A stretch of DNA of 64,000 nt from Neckera pumila (GCA_963969595.1 OZ018414.1:15297660-15361659); one strand, 5' to 3'. Positions 34,024 through 46,579 are shown, counted from the first letter of the stretch. Translations and numbers: made by a program. Notes: generated by a model not told the origin, from the sequence alone.

Positions 34024-35197
34024 TTAAAGTTGTCACTATATGAACAAATGAGAATAAGATCAACTTGTATAGGGCTCTAGCAAAGCTAGATCCCCCATAT
34101 GCACTGATAATTCAAAGGAGAATTTTTGTGCATAAATAAGTCTAAAAGTCTACAGTCCCAAAGAAAATAAGTAAAGCATAGGTCATACTAATTCAGATTT
34201 ATGACTTAAGGCACTTTTCACTCCAAAGATGTTTAGACTCAAAAATGTCCAAAATTCATGAGCTTAAAAAAACTATTAAAATTTGTTGGTGATGGAGCAA
34301 ATGAGCTCTTGGATTATATTACAAACTTAGAGCAACATAGTTTAGAAATAGTACAATTAGAATATAGAGAATAAGTTTTGCAACATTGAGGGTTCAAGTT
34401 TTATATTTTCTAAGTGAGATTCAAATACAATAATGTAAGTTACAAGATATACCAAGATTTATTGACAAAACAAAAAAATTACAAGCTAACAAAATGTTGT
34501 TTGAGGAGCGTTTGCAAACTCTTCAAATGGAAGTTTACGTTGGATACGAGGGGAAACTTAGATTGGAATTAATTATAGCATTCCTTGGTTGTTGAAGAGA
34601 AAGAAGCCTTTTTTCTTGCCATAATCAATTGCCAAAAAATTGGTCAAAGCTATGAAAATCAAAGTTAGCTCTCAAGCGGATGGTACAAAGGTTAAACCAT
34701 TAAAAATGACACTGACCACAAGGCTACCAAAGCCTAATAAGAAGACAACAAGATTTAAGCATGTATATTGGTACAATCTTCTAAACATGCCAAGGCCTAG
34801 AAAAGATTAATATATTCAATTGTTGGATTTGCAATGACATTGAAGGTTCAACAATGAGACATAGATGAAAGCCAATCAAGACATCTCTATAGCGACACTA
34901 ATTCACTAGTTGAAATAGGACAAGTATTAGCCAATTTATTATCAAGGACATAAATAAAAGCCATATTAGAGACATCAAAGATGACTTTTGTTGGAAAAAA
35001 ATGGTGTGTACGTATTTGAATAAAATCAATAGCTTTATAGGTTTTGCACAAATTCTAGAATCGTGCGATATGAATGGCATCATGAATGGATACAATGCAA
35101 TTTATAAAGTATTCAGAAGAGCAATTTGAGTCAATGGTCTTTGGATTGGATTTTTGTCCAATCTTTATTGAGTCAACACCTCCAAAGGCTTAATTAA
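34024..35197. other. AT-rich intergenic, nothing recognised
   Basis: No gene, inverted repeat or second copy recognised apart from the bordering TTAA sites. Confidence 0.35.
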
Positions 35198-35949
35198 TCC
35201 CTAAAGGACCAAACAGTGTTTCTTGGCAACATAGCGATTTTGGGCAGCTTACTACAAATGGAGTATTTTTTTTTTTTCTTTGAAAATTTCACAAAACATG
35301 TGTCCAAGGAGTACACGAAGGAGTAGCTTTAAGGTCCAACAATTTTCATAACTTTTGACTACACTATTAAAAAGTTATTTCATGATATGTAATTTTTCGC
35401 ATTTGGCGAGCAGCCCGGGCAACTCAAATAACTCCTTCATAAATCACTTTTTTGAAAAATGAAAAAGTTGGAAGTGGTTCTTAGGAAACATTTAAAAGTG
35501 GAAATTTTTGAATTACTCCATTTTGTTTAATGAGGTGAGAGTTATTAAGATTTCCAATTTGTAAGTAGGTTTGGAATCCAGAGACTCCATACCTACCTAC
35601 AAATTGGAAATCTTAATAACTCTCACCTCACATAACAAAATGGAGTGATTCAAACTTTTCCACTCTTAAATGTTTCCTTAGAACCACTTCCAACTTTTTC
35701 ATTTTTCAAAAAAGTGATTTTTAAAGGAGTTTTTTAAGCTGCCCAGGCTGCTCGCCGAATGCGAAAAATTATATATCATGCAATAACTTTTTAACTGTCT
35801 AGTCAAAAGTTATGAAAATTGTTGGACCTTAAAGCTACTCCTTGGATACATGTTTTGTGAAATTCAAAGAAAAAGAATAAAAACTCCGTTTGTAGTGAGC
35901 TGCCCAAAATCGCTATGTTGCCAAAAAACATTGTTTGATCCTTTAGGGG
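35198..35949. mobile_element. palindromic TTAA-family element, 752 bp full-length hairpin
   Basis: TTAA at 35194-35197 and 35950-35953. The two halves of about 375 bp are inverted copies with clearly above 85% identity by eye (shared GGCAACATAGCGATTTTGGG, 'ctttaaggtccaacaatttt' and 'ttttcgcatt-ggcgagcagcc'). They meet near 35580. The left arm has a short internal duplication (GGAGTACACGAAGGAGTA). Confidence 0.92.
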
Positions 35950-36219
35950 TTAATTGCCTTATGAATGGCGCAATTAATGAACTTTGTATACAACACATAG
36001 AGGTGATAAGTGCAGCGTGCATTGACTATATCTTGATTTGGTTCTGTTTTTGTGTTCCAGATCCCCAAAAGGCTTGATTTTGATTTTTTTGCCTAAAGTT
36101 GAAGATAGTAGATTTCTTGAATGGTAATGTTGCTTTTCATTACAATTTATAGCAAATTAAGTTTGTTTGCTATCTTGATGTTTGTATAAATTCTATTGTC
36201 AAAATTTAACATGAATTTT

Positions 36220-36339
36220 CACTACAAGGAAAAAGTGTCAATTTGGACATTATTTTGTTGATTTTTTGACAAAATTCTGTCATTTTAGACATTTTAGTCA
36301 ATTACAATGTGTCAAGTTGGACATTGTTTTCTTGTTGTG
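36220..36339. mobile_element. CACTA-type MITE, 120 bp
   Basis: Starts CACTACAAGGAAAAAG and ends TTTTCTTGTTGTG, with TTT on both sides. GTGTCAA-TTGGACATT occurs near both ends in direct orientation. CACTACAAGAAA-type ends are characteristic of plant CACTA (En/Spm) elements. Confidence 0.78.
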
Positions 36340-36684
36340 TTTGTTGATTGCGGAAGCCATGGGTCACTAAGAAAGAAGTTTGACTACCAATATGGACAAA
36401 GTTATAAGTAATCGGTGAGGTATCTAGTTGTTTGAATAGTAGGCATAGCATTTTCAACAATTTGTTTGAATGTTGTAATCGTTGTATTGCAATCTACGTA
36501 TTGCTAGTAGGCTAGCTAGGGTACTTTAGTGATGGATTTTTGTGCAATAAAATTGATGTAGTGCCAAGCTTATTTTGGATTTTGTGTCTACTTTTGTCAT
36601 TTTTTAAGGATTGTAGAAATGTATTATTGGTGATTTTTGACCAAACCTTGGATTGATTGATTTGTTTATTTGGATTGATTTTAA

Positions 36685-37365
36685 TCCCTAAAAGATCGTT
36701 GTCCCTTCGGGGGACAAATGGAATTTTGGGCAGGTATCTAGAGGCTGAATTTTTGTCGTGATTTTCTGAAATTTTTTTGGGAGATAAAAAAATTGATAAG
36801 CTTTGTGAGGATATAATTTTTTTTCAATCGGTACTTGGGAACAAAAGTTATGCCCAAATAAGCTCAAAACAGGGGAAAGGAGGCAGCAAAAAAATTTTGC
36901 AAAAAAATTAATTTTTTTTCCCTTATAGATTATATTTTTGTCTATTTCAAAAGCTTTGATTCATTTCATTTGGAAAAGTTCCATACAGTTTAGTTTTTGT
37001 GCTAGAACAATCTCACTATTGGAAATAATGCATTTTAATTCCATCTAAAAGATATTAATATTTTAGATTTTTCCTCTATCTTATACCTACTTCTACTTAA
37101 CAATTTTTTTAAGAATAAAAATTAAGTTTTTTTGAATTCCTTTTTTTTCCCTAGACTTTCAACTTAATTCTCCACTAAAAAGATTTAAAGCTCAAAACTC
37201 TATAGTGCAAAAGATTTAAGTTAACAATGTTCAAAGTCAAAAAATCTAGTCCAGCAATGTGCTAAAAAGCTTGTTTTTTTCACTTCAAACGCAGATATCT
37301 TGCAATCTATGCAGTCAAAAATTATGAAATTCTACAAACAAATTATTTTAGTCTTTTAGGAGTAG
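36685..37365 (-). mobile_element. TTAA-family element, truncated
   Basis: TTAA at 36681-36684, terminus TCCCTAAAAGATC, then TTGTCCC-TTCG-GGGGACAA. The interior follows the long family in reverse orientation (CTAGAACAATCTCA, 'gcagatatcttgcaatct'). It breaks off near 37365 without the other terminus. Confidence 0.8.
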
Positions 37366-37485
37366 CTAGAGCTGATAGCTGCTAAGGAATAAGGTCAACT
37401 ATTGAAGGTCCCATTGTCAAAGAATTTAAGGTATAATGGCATTTGAGTGCAAATATGAAGACGCCAAAGTGATGCATGACCTTAA

Positions 37486-38297
37486 CCCCTAAGTGCCTAA
37501 GCCTTTCCAAGTGTGTTCTTCCTATGAAAAAAGAGCATGGACTTATAGTTATCCCTGGTGACACAAACTGTTTTTTTTCAAAATCTAGCCTTACAGATGT
37601 TTAAAGAGCTAGCTTATTAGTATCTATACTAATTTTGAGTGCAAAATTGCATAGGAGTTGTGAAATCATAACAAGAGAAATGTATATTTTCTATTTTTAG
37701 TATACTGCCCCTCCCCACAATGTTTGAGAAATTTGCATATAAATATTTTTGGGAATTGTAGATGACATGAACAACTACAAATTATGTTAGCACACTAAAA
37801 GACACTTTCAAAAAACTTAATTTCACATGAAAAGCTATCAAACTCATTACACAATCCACCTTGCAATTGTTGAAATGCAATTTTTCTTTATAAGTAGAAA
37901 TTGCAAATAACTCCAAATCAACACTTGCATGTTTAAATTTTCAACGGTGAAAATCATGAAAACACTTTAATCTTTCCATTGGAACCATTTTCAAAGTAAA
38001 TGAATAAGTAGAACTTTTCAGATCTCAATTCAAATAAAATTAGCAAGCTTTGCTTAAATCCAAGATATTAAATAAAATTTGTAAGCTTTACTCTTCCTCA
38101 ATGAGACATATATGCTTTTGAGGACCTCTCAAAAATCAAATATTTACCTTTATTAGTGAAAAATAAAAGTTTCCAATAGTTAACCTTCAATACTGCCCGT
38201 AAAATTTTTTTAATCGGTCAAAGGAATTTAACTGCCCGTACCCAAATGAGCCTGAAATTTTGGAGCAACCATATTTGGTCGCTCAAGCAGCTAGGGG
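37486..38297 (+). mobile_element. TTAA-family element, third subfamily, 812 bp
   Basis: TTAA at 37482-37485 and 38298-38301. Left end CCCCTAAGTGCCTAAGCC, right end AGCAGCTAGGGG. Only the outer bases agree with the other subfamilies. A fragment is at 31880-32245. Confidence 0.78.
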
Positions 38298-38860
38298 TTA
38301 AACATGGAATTAGATTTATCTTCATACATGCATCTACTACAATCAAGAACACTCAAAGTCCATCGTTAATTACCACCACAACTCAAGCAATTCTAATTTT
38401 GAGCAAAAAAATTCAAGCTTGGTTGGGTGGATTATTCTCTACCACCATTCATCCAAAGTTCTTATAGAGGCATGTACCCTAGGCCGGTGGAAGCCGATTC
38501 TACCAATCCCTTTAGATAGGGTTCACATTTTTTACTTCACCCCCTAAATTGTATTGTCAAAAAGAATTACATTTGCTTCTTTTCTTGCATAGATGATGAA
38601 GGATAAAGAAGTGTAAAAGTCAACAATTAAGGAGCTATAGAGGATATTATCTGCTATCGATGCCCATGGTGATAATATTTTTATATTCCAAGACAAAGAT
38701 TTTTCTAAGAAATCTAACTCTGTTTTAAACAAGCCTTTTTTAAGCGGAGCAAATTATGCAAAGATCTAGTACACTTGATGGAGGATCACACAAAGTGTGG
38801 ACGGTTGTTGTCAATACAACAATGCAGCTATACAGATGATAATGCAATCTAATGGAACTA

Positions 38861-39131
38861 CACTAAAAATGATATTTATTGTTGGCAACACTAATTACGA
38901 ACCTTGACACTAAATATCATAAGTAAGTAACACTAAATCTAATTTCTAACACTAAATATGCTCTATGGTAAATCTGAAATCTGAAAAGGTTTACATTTAG
39001 TGTTAGAACACGTTAAAAAAATGAACTTGCAAAGGAAAAGATTGAAGACAAGTAAAATTGAAAACAAGTAAAATGGCTGGTAGGGGGGTAAAACACTAAA
39101 TGTCATAGTACACTAAATATCATTTTTAGTG
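38861..39131. mobile_element. CACTAAAAATG-ended MITE, 271 bp, copy 1
   Basis: Inverted ends CACTAAAAATGATATTTA, flanked by TA on both sides. The interior repeatedly contains 'aacactaa'. A nearly identical copy in inverse orientation is at 49444-49715. Confidence 0.85.
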
Positions 39132-39837
39132 TAGTTACAGATGTGGTCTGCATGAAACAACTTCTAGCAATATTTTATTCATTTAACATTAAAAAACAAT
39201 CAAATATCCAAGTTCAAAGAAAAGGTTGAGAGATGGGATCATCTAACTTTGAAGTCTTTTTGTAAGAACCATGTGACACAATATATGATAAGTGTCTCAA
39301 TCATTTCAAAGTGTTGTGTCTTGCTCAATTCTTCTCTGTCAATTCTCTTTTAGATCACTACAATGAACTTTGATCAAATATTGTTGAATGCATGCATTAA
39401 TTTTGTATGTTTATTGCAGCATGTTGTGGTTAAACATGCCACATGTTTTGTAATCAAGTATAGGACCTTATTGGTTTGGTCATGCCAAGGCATAGAAGCT
39501 TTGCATCATGCTCCCAAAACTGCCTACTATCAGCATACTGAACATGCAGGAGGAAGATTTAAAAAAAAATTCATTACTGTAGACATTCAATTATTGGTAT
39601 TGTATTATCCAGCATCGCTTTAAAAACAAAAAAGACTTTGAAAAGAGTAATGAAATAGCTGACTATAGTATAGAAGATGCGTTGCTACAAGGCATAAAAG
39701 ATCAATCAATTTTAATGGTTCTACACATTGAGAAAAGTAGCGTACAAATTGTACACAACAAGGCTCCCATTGGGTGTTGAATAAATCACAAGATGAACAT
39801 GAAGCCATCCATACCTTAAGTTTGTTTGTTTGCTAGG

Positions 39838-40200
39838 TTGAGATCTTCCGGACTGTGCATCCCCCGGCCGCGTGCTTGGTACCGTCGAAAAGCCCTTGGC
39901 AAGGAGGGGTGCATGGGCTTGGTTTTGTGGCGTTTGGAGCTACGGTGCAGAAGTTATTGAATTTTGAAGTATTTTCGGATCAAAAAATTAGAAAACTATT
40001 TTTACTTTGATTTTGGTCACGTTTTAGTAATGTCGGAAAGCTCTCAACGAGGAGGGGTGCACGGGCTTTGTTTTGTGCCGTTTGGGCATATGGTGCAAAA
40101 GTTATTGAATTTCAAAGTTTTTATTAAGACTTTAATAATTAGAAAATTATCTTTGCTTTTGTTTTGGTTGTGGCATTGGCATAGGGCTACACTAGTTCCA
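39838..40200 (+). repeat. dispersed repeat, copy 2 of 3, internally duplicated
   Basis: GGAGGGGTGCATGGGCTTGG ... GTGCAGAAGTTATTGAATTT occurs at 39903-39965 and again, diverged, at 40049-40112. The whole matches 56345-56480 and the complement of 8805-8937. Confidence 0.65.
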
Positions 40201-40206
40201 TATTAA

Positions 40207-40868
40207 CCCCTAAAGTCCCAAGGCATTTTTCTGTCAAAATCAACTCAAAATTGCTAGTTCTGCTACGTTCATCTAAGAAAAGAGAAAGAGTAATTTTTTA
40301 AAAATCTAACCATAGGATCTCGTACTTAACTTATCTCAAATCATGTGGTAAAATTTTCATAAAGTTTGACCATACAGATTAGAAGATATAAACATTCAAA
40401 GTTGGAAAATTTTGATTTTTTGAACACTGACTTGCAATTTCAGATGACTTTGACCGCCATTTGTAAAAAAAATTTGCACTACAAACTTTAAATTTAATTT
40501 TTTTTTATTGAGTAATTGAGTTGAGAATCTAGGAAAAAAAACTCAGAAAAAATTCACTTGATTCACTTGAAAAAATTCACTTTCATTCTTTAAAAAATTG
40601 TTAAGTAGAAGTATATCCAAGATTGAAAGAAAAACTAAATTGTCAATAGCTCTAAGATGGGATTAAAACACAATAATCCCAATGGTGAGATTGTTTTAGC
40701 AAGCAAACTTAGCCTTGTCAAACATTTTTTTTTGAAAAATTGCAAAAATTGCATTCAGAAATGAATCCTAGAAGTTATTTTTTCAAGAAAATAATGATGA
40801 AAATTGAAGCTGTAGTAGCCTGCCTGAAATCCATTTTGTCCCCCAAGGGGACAATGGGACTTTAGGGG
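40207..40868 (+). mobile_element. TTAA-family element, 662 bp (internally shortened)
   Basis: TTAA at 40203-40206 and 40869-40872. Left end CCCCTAAAGTCCCAAGGC, right end GGGACTTTAGGGG with the perfect palindrome TTGTCCCC..GGGGACAA next to it. The right half is shorter than in 0.9-kb copies. Confidence 0.88.
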
Positions 40869-40920
40869 TTAAAGCAAGCATGCTAAGGATGTCTTGGATT
40901 GAATTCTCAACTACTATATA

Positions 40921-41329
40921 AGGTAGAGCCACCTATTCCCGACCAGTGACCCATTCCCGCCCTATAGGTGCACATATTTTTGACCAAGCTTAGAATGTTT
41001 TTCTTTTTCTTTTTCAAGGTTGGAACTAATCAATACATGATACATGTCCCAACTCCCAAGTTGTGAGAAAGAAAGTAGGAAATAATGATTAGGAAAGGTG
41101 TTATTGAATGATCGGCATTAGAAAAGTCTAGATGCTGGCAATGGGTCTGGAGCACTTTTTGCCTCCCAAAATTCCTAGTAATTTTAGTTCAAGCAATAAA
41201 ATTACCAAATTTTTGCAATCCTTGTCATTTCTATCGATGTACCTTCTAAAAAATGTTTGTTTTGCCTTCACTACTCTAAATCATATTGTAATTCCTTATT
41301 TGGTCGTTTATGGGTAGGTGGCTCTACCT
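40921..41329. mobile_element. AGGTAGAGCC-ended MITE, 409 bp
   Basis: Inverted ends AGGTAGAGCCACCTATTCCC and its complement (GGGTAGGTGGCTCTACCT), with TA at 40919-40920 and 41330-41331. Confidence 0.78.
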
Positions 41330-41590
41330 TATGCCCCTAAATCAATAACTAGGGCTAAACTTGTCAGAAATTAGCACGGTCTCCTGGGTCAGTTACAAGG
41401 TCGCAACTGCACATTGGGATTAATGGCAAATTAAGCACTTTGCAATAAAACTATAAATAAAATAGTGAACTTATTCAAAATGGCAATCAATTTATAGAGA
41501 TCAGTTATCTCAATGCTTGAATTACATCACTTTGGTGTAATTGTCATTCATGTTTTGTGTTCTGAAGTGACAAGAGAAGCTCTTCATATA

Positions 41591-42132
41591 CACATAGGGT
41601 GGTAGGAGGTAGAACAATCTATGTGGGATAAATAAATTGAAATTTGTAGTTTTGCAACCACTCATAGTAAAGTCAAAAGTAGGAATTGTATTTGAAGTAG
41701 AATTTTAGACCTCATTTAGGCATAGTAGAAAATCTTTTTTCAAAAAACTTTGAGCTAAAAAAGTTGGTTAATGAAAATAAGTTTCACCTCCAAAGATCCG
41801 TTTGGATTTTTGAATCTCCAATCAAAAGTTATGGACAAATTTGAGAGAGGATTTTTAAAAATGTTAAAGAAATGTCCATTCCAATCCTTCTCTCAAATTT
41901 GTCCATAACTTTTGATTAGAGGTTCAAAATGCCAAACGAATTTTTGGAAGTGAAACTTATCTTCATTCACCAACTTTTTTTTTGTTCAAATTTTTTTGAG
42001 AAAAGTTATTATACTATGTCTAAATGAGGTTTGAATTTCTTTGTTTTTGACTTAACTATACATGCTTCAGAAACTATAAATTCAATTTTATTTATCCCAC
42101 ATGGGTTATTCTACCTCCTACCACCCTATGTG
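41591..42132. mobile_element. full-length hairpin element, 542 bp
   Basis: Ends CACATAGGGTGGTAGGAGGT and its complement lie between TA dinucleotides. The two halves of about 270 bp are inverted copies throughout ('tttgtccataacttttgatt' near the centre). Confidence 0.85.
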
Positions 42133-42370
42133 TATATATAGAGTTGTTCTTTTCACTTGAAAACGTAAAATATGTTATTGATGGCAAATAGTTGTAATGC
42201 ATTATTCATTGGATTTTTGCCAACATCTTTTTCTACAAATATTTGTTGATTTGTATGTCTGTTCCTTAAATTAACAAAAGAAATTGGAACATACCATAAT
42301 GTATTGCCACTATTCTAGTACTCAAGCTTACATTAATTATGTGGAGATGAATTTTTTGTAGAGAAGGCTA

Positions 42371-42586
42371 CACAAAATAGTGAAATTAGGTTGCCTCGTC
42401 AGAGATAAATCACCTCATAGATCAATGCTTGTTCTACATGAAGACGCATGCCACTTACTAGTGCACAAATCTATGCCATACACATGGCTCTAAATTGAAT
42501 GCATCATTGTACAAAAGCAGTAAATATTTCTATAGTGTGGATTGTCGAGTAATCAGTATGGAGCAATCTAATTTCACGATTTTGTA
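42371..42586. mobile_element. CACAAAATAG-ended MITE, 216 bp
   Basis: Left end CACAAAATAGTGAAATTAGG, right end inverted with three changes. It abuts the next copy with one TA (42587-42588) between them. A related copy is at 60553-60809. Confidence 0.75.
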
Positions 42587-42588
42587 TA

Positions 42589-42697
42589 CACAAAATAGTG
42601 AAGTTAGGTTGCCCAAGACTCTAATTGACCATGTCTGAAAGTGAAAGTGTTAGATATGAGAAATTAGTGTGGGGCAACCTAATTTCACTATTTTGTG
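42589..42697. mobile_element. CACAAAATAG-ended MITE, 109 bp, internally deleted
   Basis: Ends CACAAAATAGTGAAGTTAGG and inverted CCTAATTTCACTATTTTGTG; TA at 42587-42588 (shared) and 42698-42699. Confidence 0.82.
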
Positions 42698-43111
42698 TAC
42701 TGAATGTTATGTCCACTCCAAATCTGCGTCATTGCTTCGGTGGTTGGAAATGGGTACCTTATCCTCAGTCCAGAAGCCAGAAATATTCAGTTCGTTTCAA
42801 AATCGACAATAAATTATTGCCGTATATTAGAGAAGTAACTTATTCACTGTGATGCGGTGTTCATGGCCGTATCTATCTCCGAAGATAAATTGGAGAGGGG
42901 CCGGCCTTCAGCCAGGCCCTGAGTGTCAGCACTCAGCAGCAGCAGAGGATAAGAAAACCTCGATTCCTATCAATCAAGTGACAACTGAACTGAAGACTGA
43001 AGAAGACCCACCACCAGCCTCTTGTCAACAAGACTGAGCTGCAGGCACCTTGGGCAGAGCTCTTTATTAATGTTTTGACAAGCAGCATCCCAATATTGCA
43101 CGAGGCTATTA

Positions 43112-43222
43112 GAGCAGCCCCACAGCAACTCGGTGAAGCTAACACTGGAAAGGATCTGCACCATTGATCTTCTAAAAGATTAGAAGATCAATGGTGCAGA
43201 TCCTTTACAACGTTGCTTCACT
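43112..43222. mobile_element. Harbinger-type MITE, right end lost
   Basis: TTA then GAGCAGCCCCACAGCAACTC. A central perfect hairpin (GGATCTGCACCATTGATCTTCT and complement) is the same as in the element at 555-684. The right terminus is replaced by unrelated sequence. Confidence 0.7.
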
Positions 43223-43378
43223 TCTTTGTTCTTTGAAACCAAAGGCATTGAATCCATTGATGTAGCCTACGAAGTCAAGTTGGTGGAGGAGAATCCTTTT
43301 CTCACTTAACCAAAGAAGGACGCCACGGACAATATTTGTCCGATGAATGACAAGGACTGAATTCTCCATTGTAGGACA

Positions 43379-43823
43379 TAAGGTAAACCAACCCATTGTG
43401 GTCAAAATTTGGAGTCTACCCTCATGTCATTACTGAAAGTTTTCAAAATAATTCCCGAATGAAGACAAGTGTGAGAAATAGTGAGAGCAATTGAAATTAT
43501 TATTTTCAAACAAAGTATGAATTTGATACAGATTTTTGAAGTGATATGTCCAAAAGAATCAGTAGACTACCCCATAACCAACAAAAATTGTATCCAACAT
43601 GCTCTTCTTAATCACCTAAAGTAGTCACAATAATTTCTAGTGTAGAAGGCCATAAAAAGTCATTTCCTACAATGATTTACACTGAAAGAACAGGTGTTCC
43701 TAATGAGGTCACTAGTCACTCCATTGGTGTCAGATTAGACATTGATTGTGGCCCAAAAAATTGTCATGGGATCATTAGGTGTCCACTATGGGTCATCCGA
43801 CCACAATGAGCTGGATTACCTTA
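43379..43823. mobile_element. AGGTA-ended MITE, 445 bp, copy 2
   Basis: Ends TAAGGTAAACCAACCCATTG and CAATGAGCTGGATTACCTTA. The interior aligns with 13115-13560 over its full length. Confidence 0.78.
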
Positions 43824-43989
43824 ACTACAACTATTCATCCTTGGAAATTTTTGTGCAAAGTGGAGAACATCTACAATAGCTTGGCTTCCAATGAGTACTT
43901 TTTGAATTTTTTATATTCCAATGACTCCCGTGGTTGCTCAAAGTATGATCTCTAGAGGCACCTTCACTCATGCATCATTCTAGGGTTAA

Positions 43990-44901
43990 CCCCTAAAGGC
44001 CCAAGTGTCCGTTCAACGGACAAGTGGGATTTGGGGCAGGTACCTATGTGCTGAAATTTTGTCCTGATTTTTTGAAATTCTTTTAGAAGATAGAAAAATT
44101 GATAAGCTTTGTGGGAGTATAATTTTTTTTTCAATCGGGAAAAAAAGTTATGCCCAAATGAGCTCAAAACAGGGAAGAGCGGGCAACAAAAATAATTTTG
44201 CAAAAAATAATTTTTTTTTTTTGAAGTTTTTTTCCTATAGATTATATTTTTGTCTATCTAGAGAGCTTTGATTCATTTCATTTGGATATGTTATGAGAAA
44301 GTTATGGACATTCTTGTTTTGGGGGCAATTAGAGCATCTTTTTTAAAAATATAACTTGTAGGACTCATTTTTAATGAAAATTTTCAAATTTTTCACAATT
44401 TTTTTTGGCGTGGTTCGATTTACTTGCTAGAACAATCTCATCGTTGGGATTAGTGCATTTTAATTCCATCTAAAATATATGAATATTTTAGATTTTCCTT
44501 CTATCTCATACCTAATTCTACTTAACAATTTTTTAACAATGAAAATTAAGTTTTTTTGAATTTTTTTTTTTTGGGTAGATTGTCAACTCAATTCTCCACT
44601 ATAAACATTTAAAGCTCAAAACTTTGTAGTGCAAAAATTTTAAGCTAAAAATGTTCAAAGTCAAAAAATCCAATCCCACAATGTGCTGAAAACCTTGTTT
44701 TTTTTACTTTAAACGCAGATATCTTGCAATCCATGCGGTCAAAAATTCTGAAATTTTTTCCACACATTCTTATACTAGTTAGGTGTAAGATCCTAGGGTT
44801 AGATGTGCAAAAAAAATATTTTAATTTTTTCTTCACCCTTTGCTAAAAAATGGCAGTTTTGGGTGTTTTTTGGCAGAAAAAAGGCCTTGGGCCTTTAGGG
44901 G
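43990..44901 (-). mobile_element. TTAA-family element, 912 bp
   Basis: TTAA at 43986-43989 and 44902-44905. Termini CCCCTAAAGGCCCAAG and TTGGGCCTTTAGGGG. The near-terminal palindrome here is TGTCCGTTCAACGGACA, a different sequence from other copies but again self-complementary. Confidence 0.92.
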
Positions 44902-45276
44902 TTAATATCAAACTCCATTTCTTTTCTTTAAACACATTTGTAATAAGTCATTTCTTGGAAGATTGATACTGGCTTATAAGAGTCTTGTTCACACTTGGTG
45001 TTCAAGAGTTTTGTTACTGAGGGTCTTAGGAACAAATTTAGACCTATTTCTAGACGGGATTTGCATTGCAAACATCATTTGTTAATTGAGGTGTAACAAG
45101 TTGTAGCATTTCAAATGTAATAGTATGCATACAATGATATCAAAGTTAAATAGCAAAATTTTGACAATTATATAATGTTGCAAGTAATTGTAATAGTGAC
45201 TCTAGAAATGGCTTGTGATGGTATTAGTCACAGATAGCAGTATTCACTACATGTAGATAGAGCAAGACCTTTTTAA

Positions 45277-46297
45277 TCTCTAAAGGACCAAGATGCGTTT
45301 TTTTGGCAATATAGCAATTTTGGGCAGCTCGCTACAAATGGAGTTTTTATTTTTTTTCTTTGAAAATTTTACACAACATGTGCCTGAGGAGTAGCTTTAA
45401 GGCCCAACAATTTTCATAACTTTTGACTACACAGTTAAAAAGTTATTGCATGATATGTAATTTTCATTAGGCAGTGGGTAGCTTGGGTAGCTCAAAAAAC
45501 TTCTTTAAAATTTACATTTAAAAAAATAAAAATTTGAAATTAGTTCTTTAGATTTATATAGAAGTGTCAAGCTTTGAATCATTCAATTTGGATCTATAAG
45601 TCAAAAGTTATGAGGAGTTTTAGTTTGTGGGTAGGTATGATTTTGAAAGACTCCATACCTACCCACAAACTAAAACTCCTCATAACTTTTGACTCACAGA
45701 TCCAAATTGAATGATTCAAAGCTTCACAATTCTATATCATTAGATGAGACTCGGGGGCCTTGGAGGGCTCCAAGTTTCCTTGCTATTTGCTGTGTTCCCA
45801 GACTGCGGGAACGCAATAGCAATAGTTGGCTGACATGGCACAGCGACTACCATGTCATTTTTTGAAAAAAAAAAAAAATTGCTTAAAATGATATTCTGGT
45901 AAAAAAACTTATTTTTTTATTTTTTGAAAAAAAAAATTCTAACACACACGTAATTTGGGCAGATCAGAGAACGGGCCTAAAACGGCCCTCTAAGAATCCC
46001 AAGTATCATCTAATGAAATCTAAAGAACCAATTTCAAATTTTTATTTGTTTTAAAAGTAAATTTTGAAGAAGTTTTCTGAGCTGCCCGAGCTGCCCTCCG
46101 ATCAATGAAAATTACATATCATGCAATAACTTTTTAACTATGTAGTCAAAAGTTATGAAAATTGTTGGGCCTTAAAGCTACTCCTCGGGCACATGTTGTG
46201 TAAAATTTTCAAAGAAAAAAAAATAAAAGCTCCATTTGTAGTCAGCTGTCCAAAATTGCTATGTTGCTAAAAAAAACGGAGTTTGGTCCTTTAGAGG
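45277..46297. mobile_element. palindromic TTAA-family element with nested insertion
   Basis: TTAA at 45273-45276 and 46298-46301, termini TCTCTAAAGGACC and GGTCCTTTAGAGG. The arms are inverted copies meeting near 45640. The right arm is split by a 272-bp insert; without it the arm pairs perfectly across the junction ('tctatat' + 'aaatctaaag'). Confidence 0.9.
45741..46012. mobile_element. CATTAG-ended MITE nested in the palindromic element
   Basis: Ends CATTAGATGAGACTCGGG and inverted ACTTGG-like TATCATCTAATG. It is G- and C-richer than its host. Because the host palindrome gives the uninterrupted sequence, the insert's boundaries are known almost to the base; no target duplication is evident. 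Confidence 0.75.
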
Positions 46298-46579
46298 TTA
46301 ACTTGGTGAAAAACTAAGTTGATCTTGGAAAGAATATCATGAGGTGACCAAACTTGCCAAATTCAAACAATGATAATTCTTCTTGTATTATTAGGTCTTC
46401 AATGGAGTTTTGAAGATTCATAGCATGGTGTTCAATATTAACAAAATGATGTAGAATACTTTACTGCTCATCAAATCTTCATCCCGTTTGCATGCATAAG
46501 TCCACAAAAAATAAGAGTGAGAGTTCACATTGAGATTTGATTTAAATTTGTCTGATTTCTTTGGAGGTGGTGAGATAGT

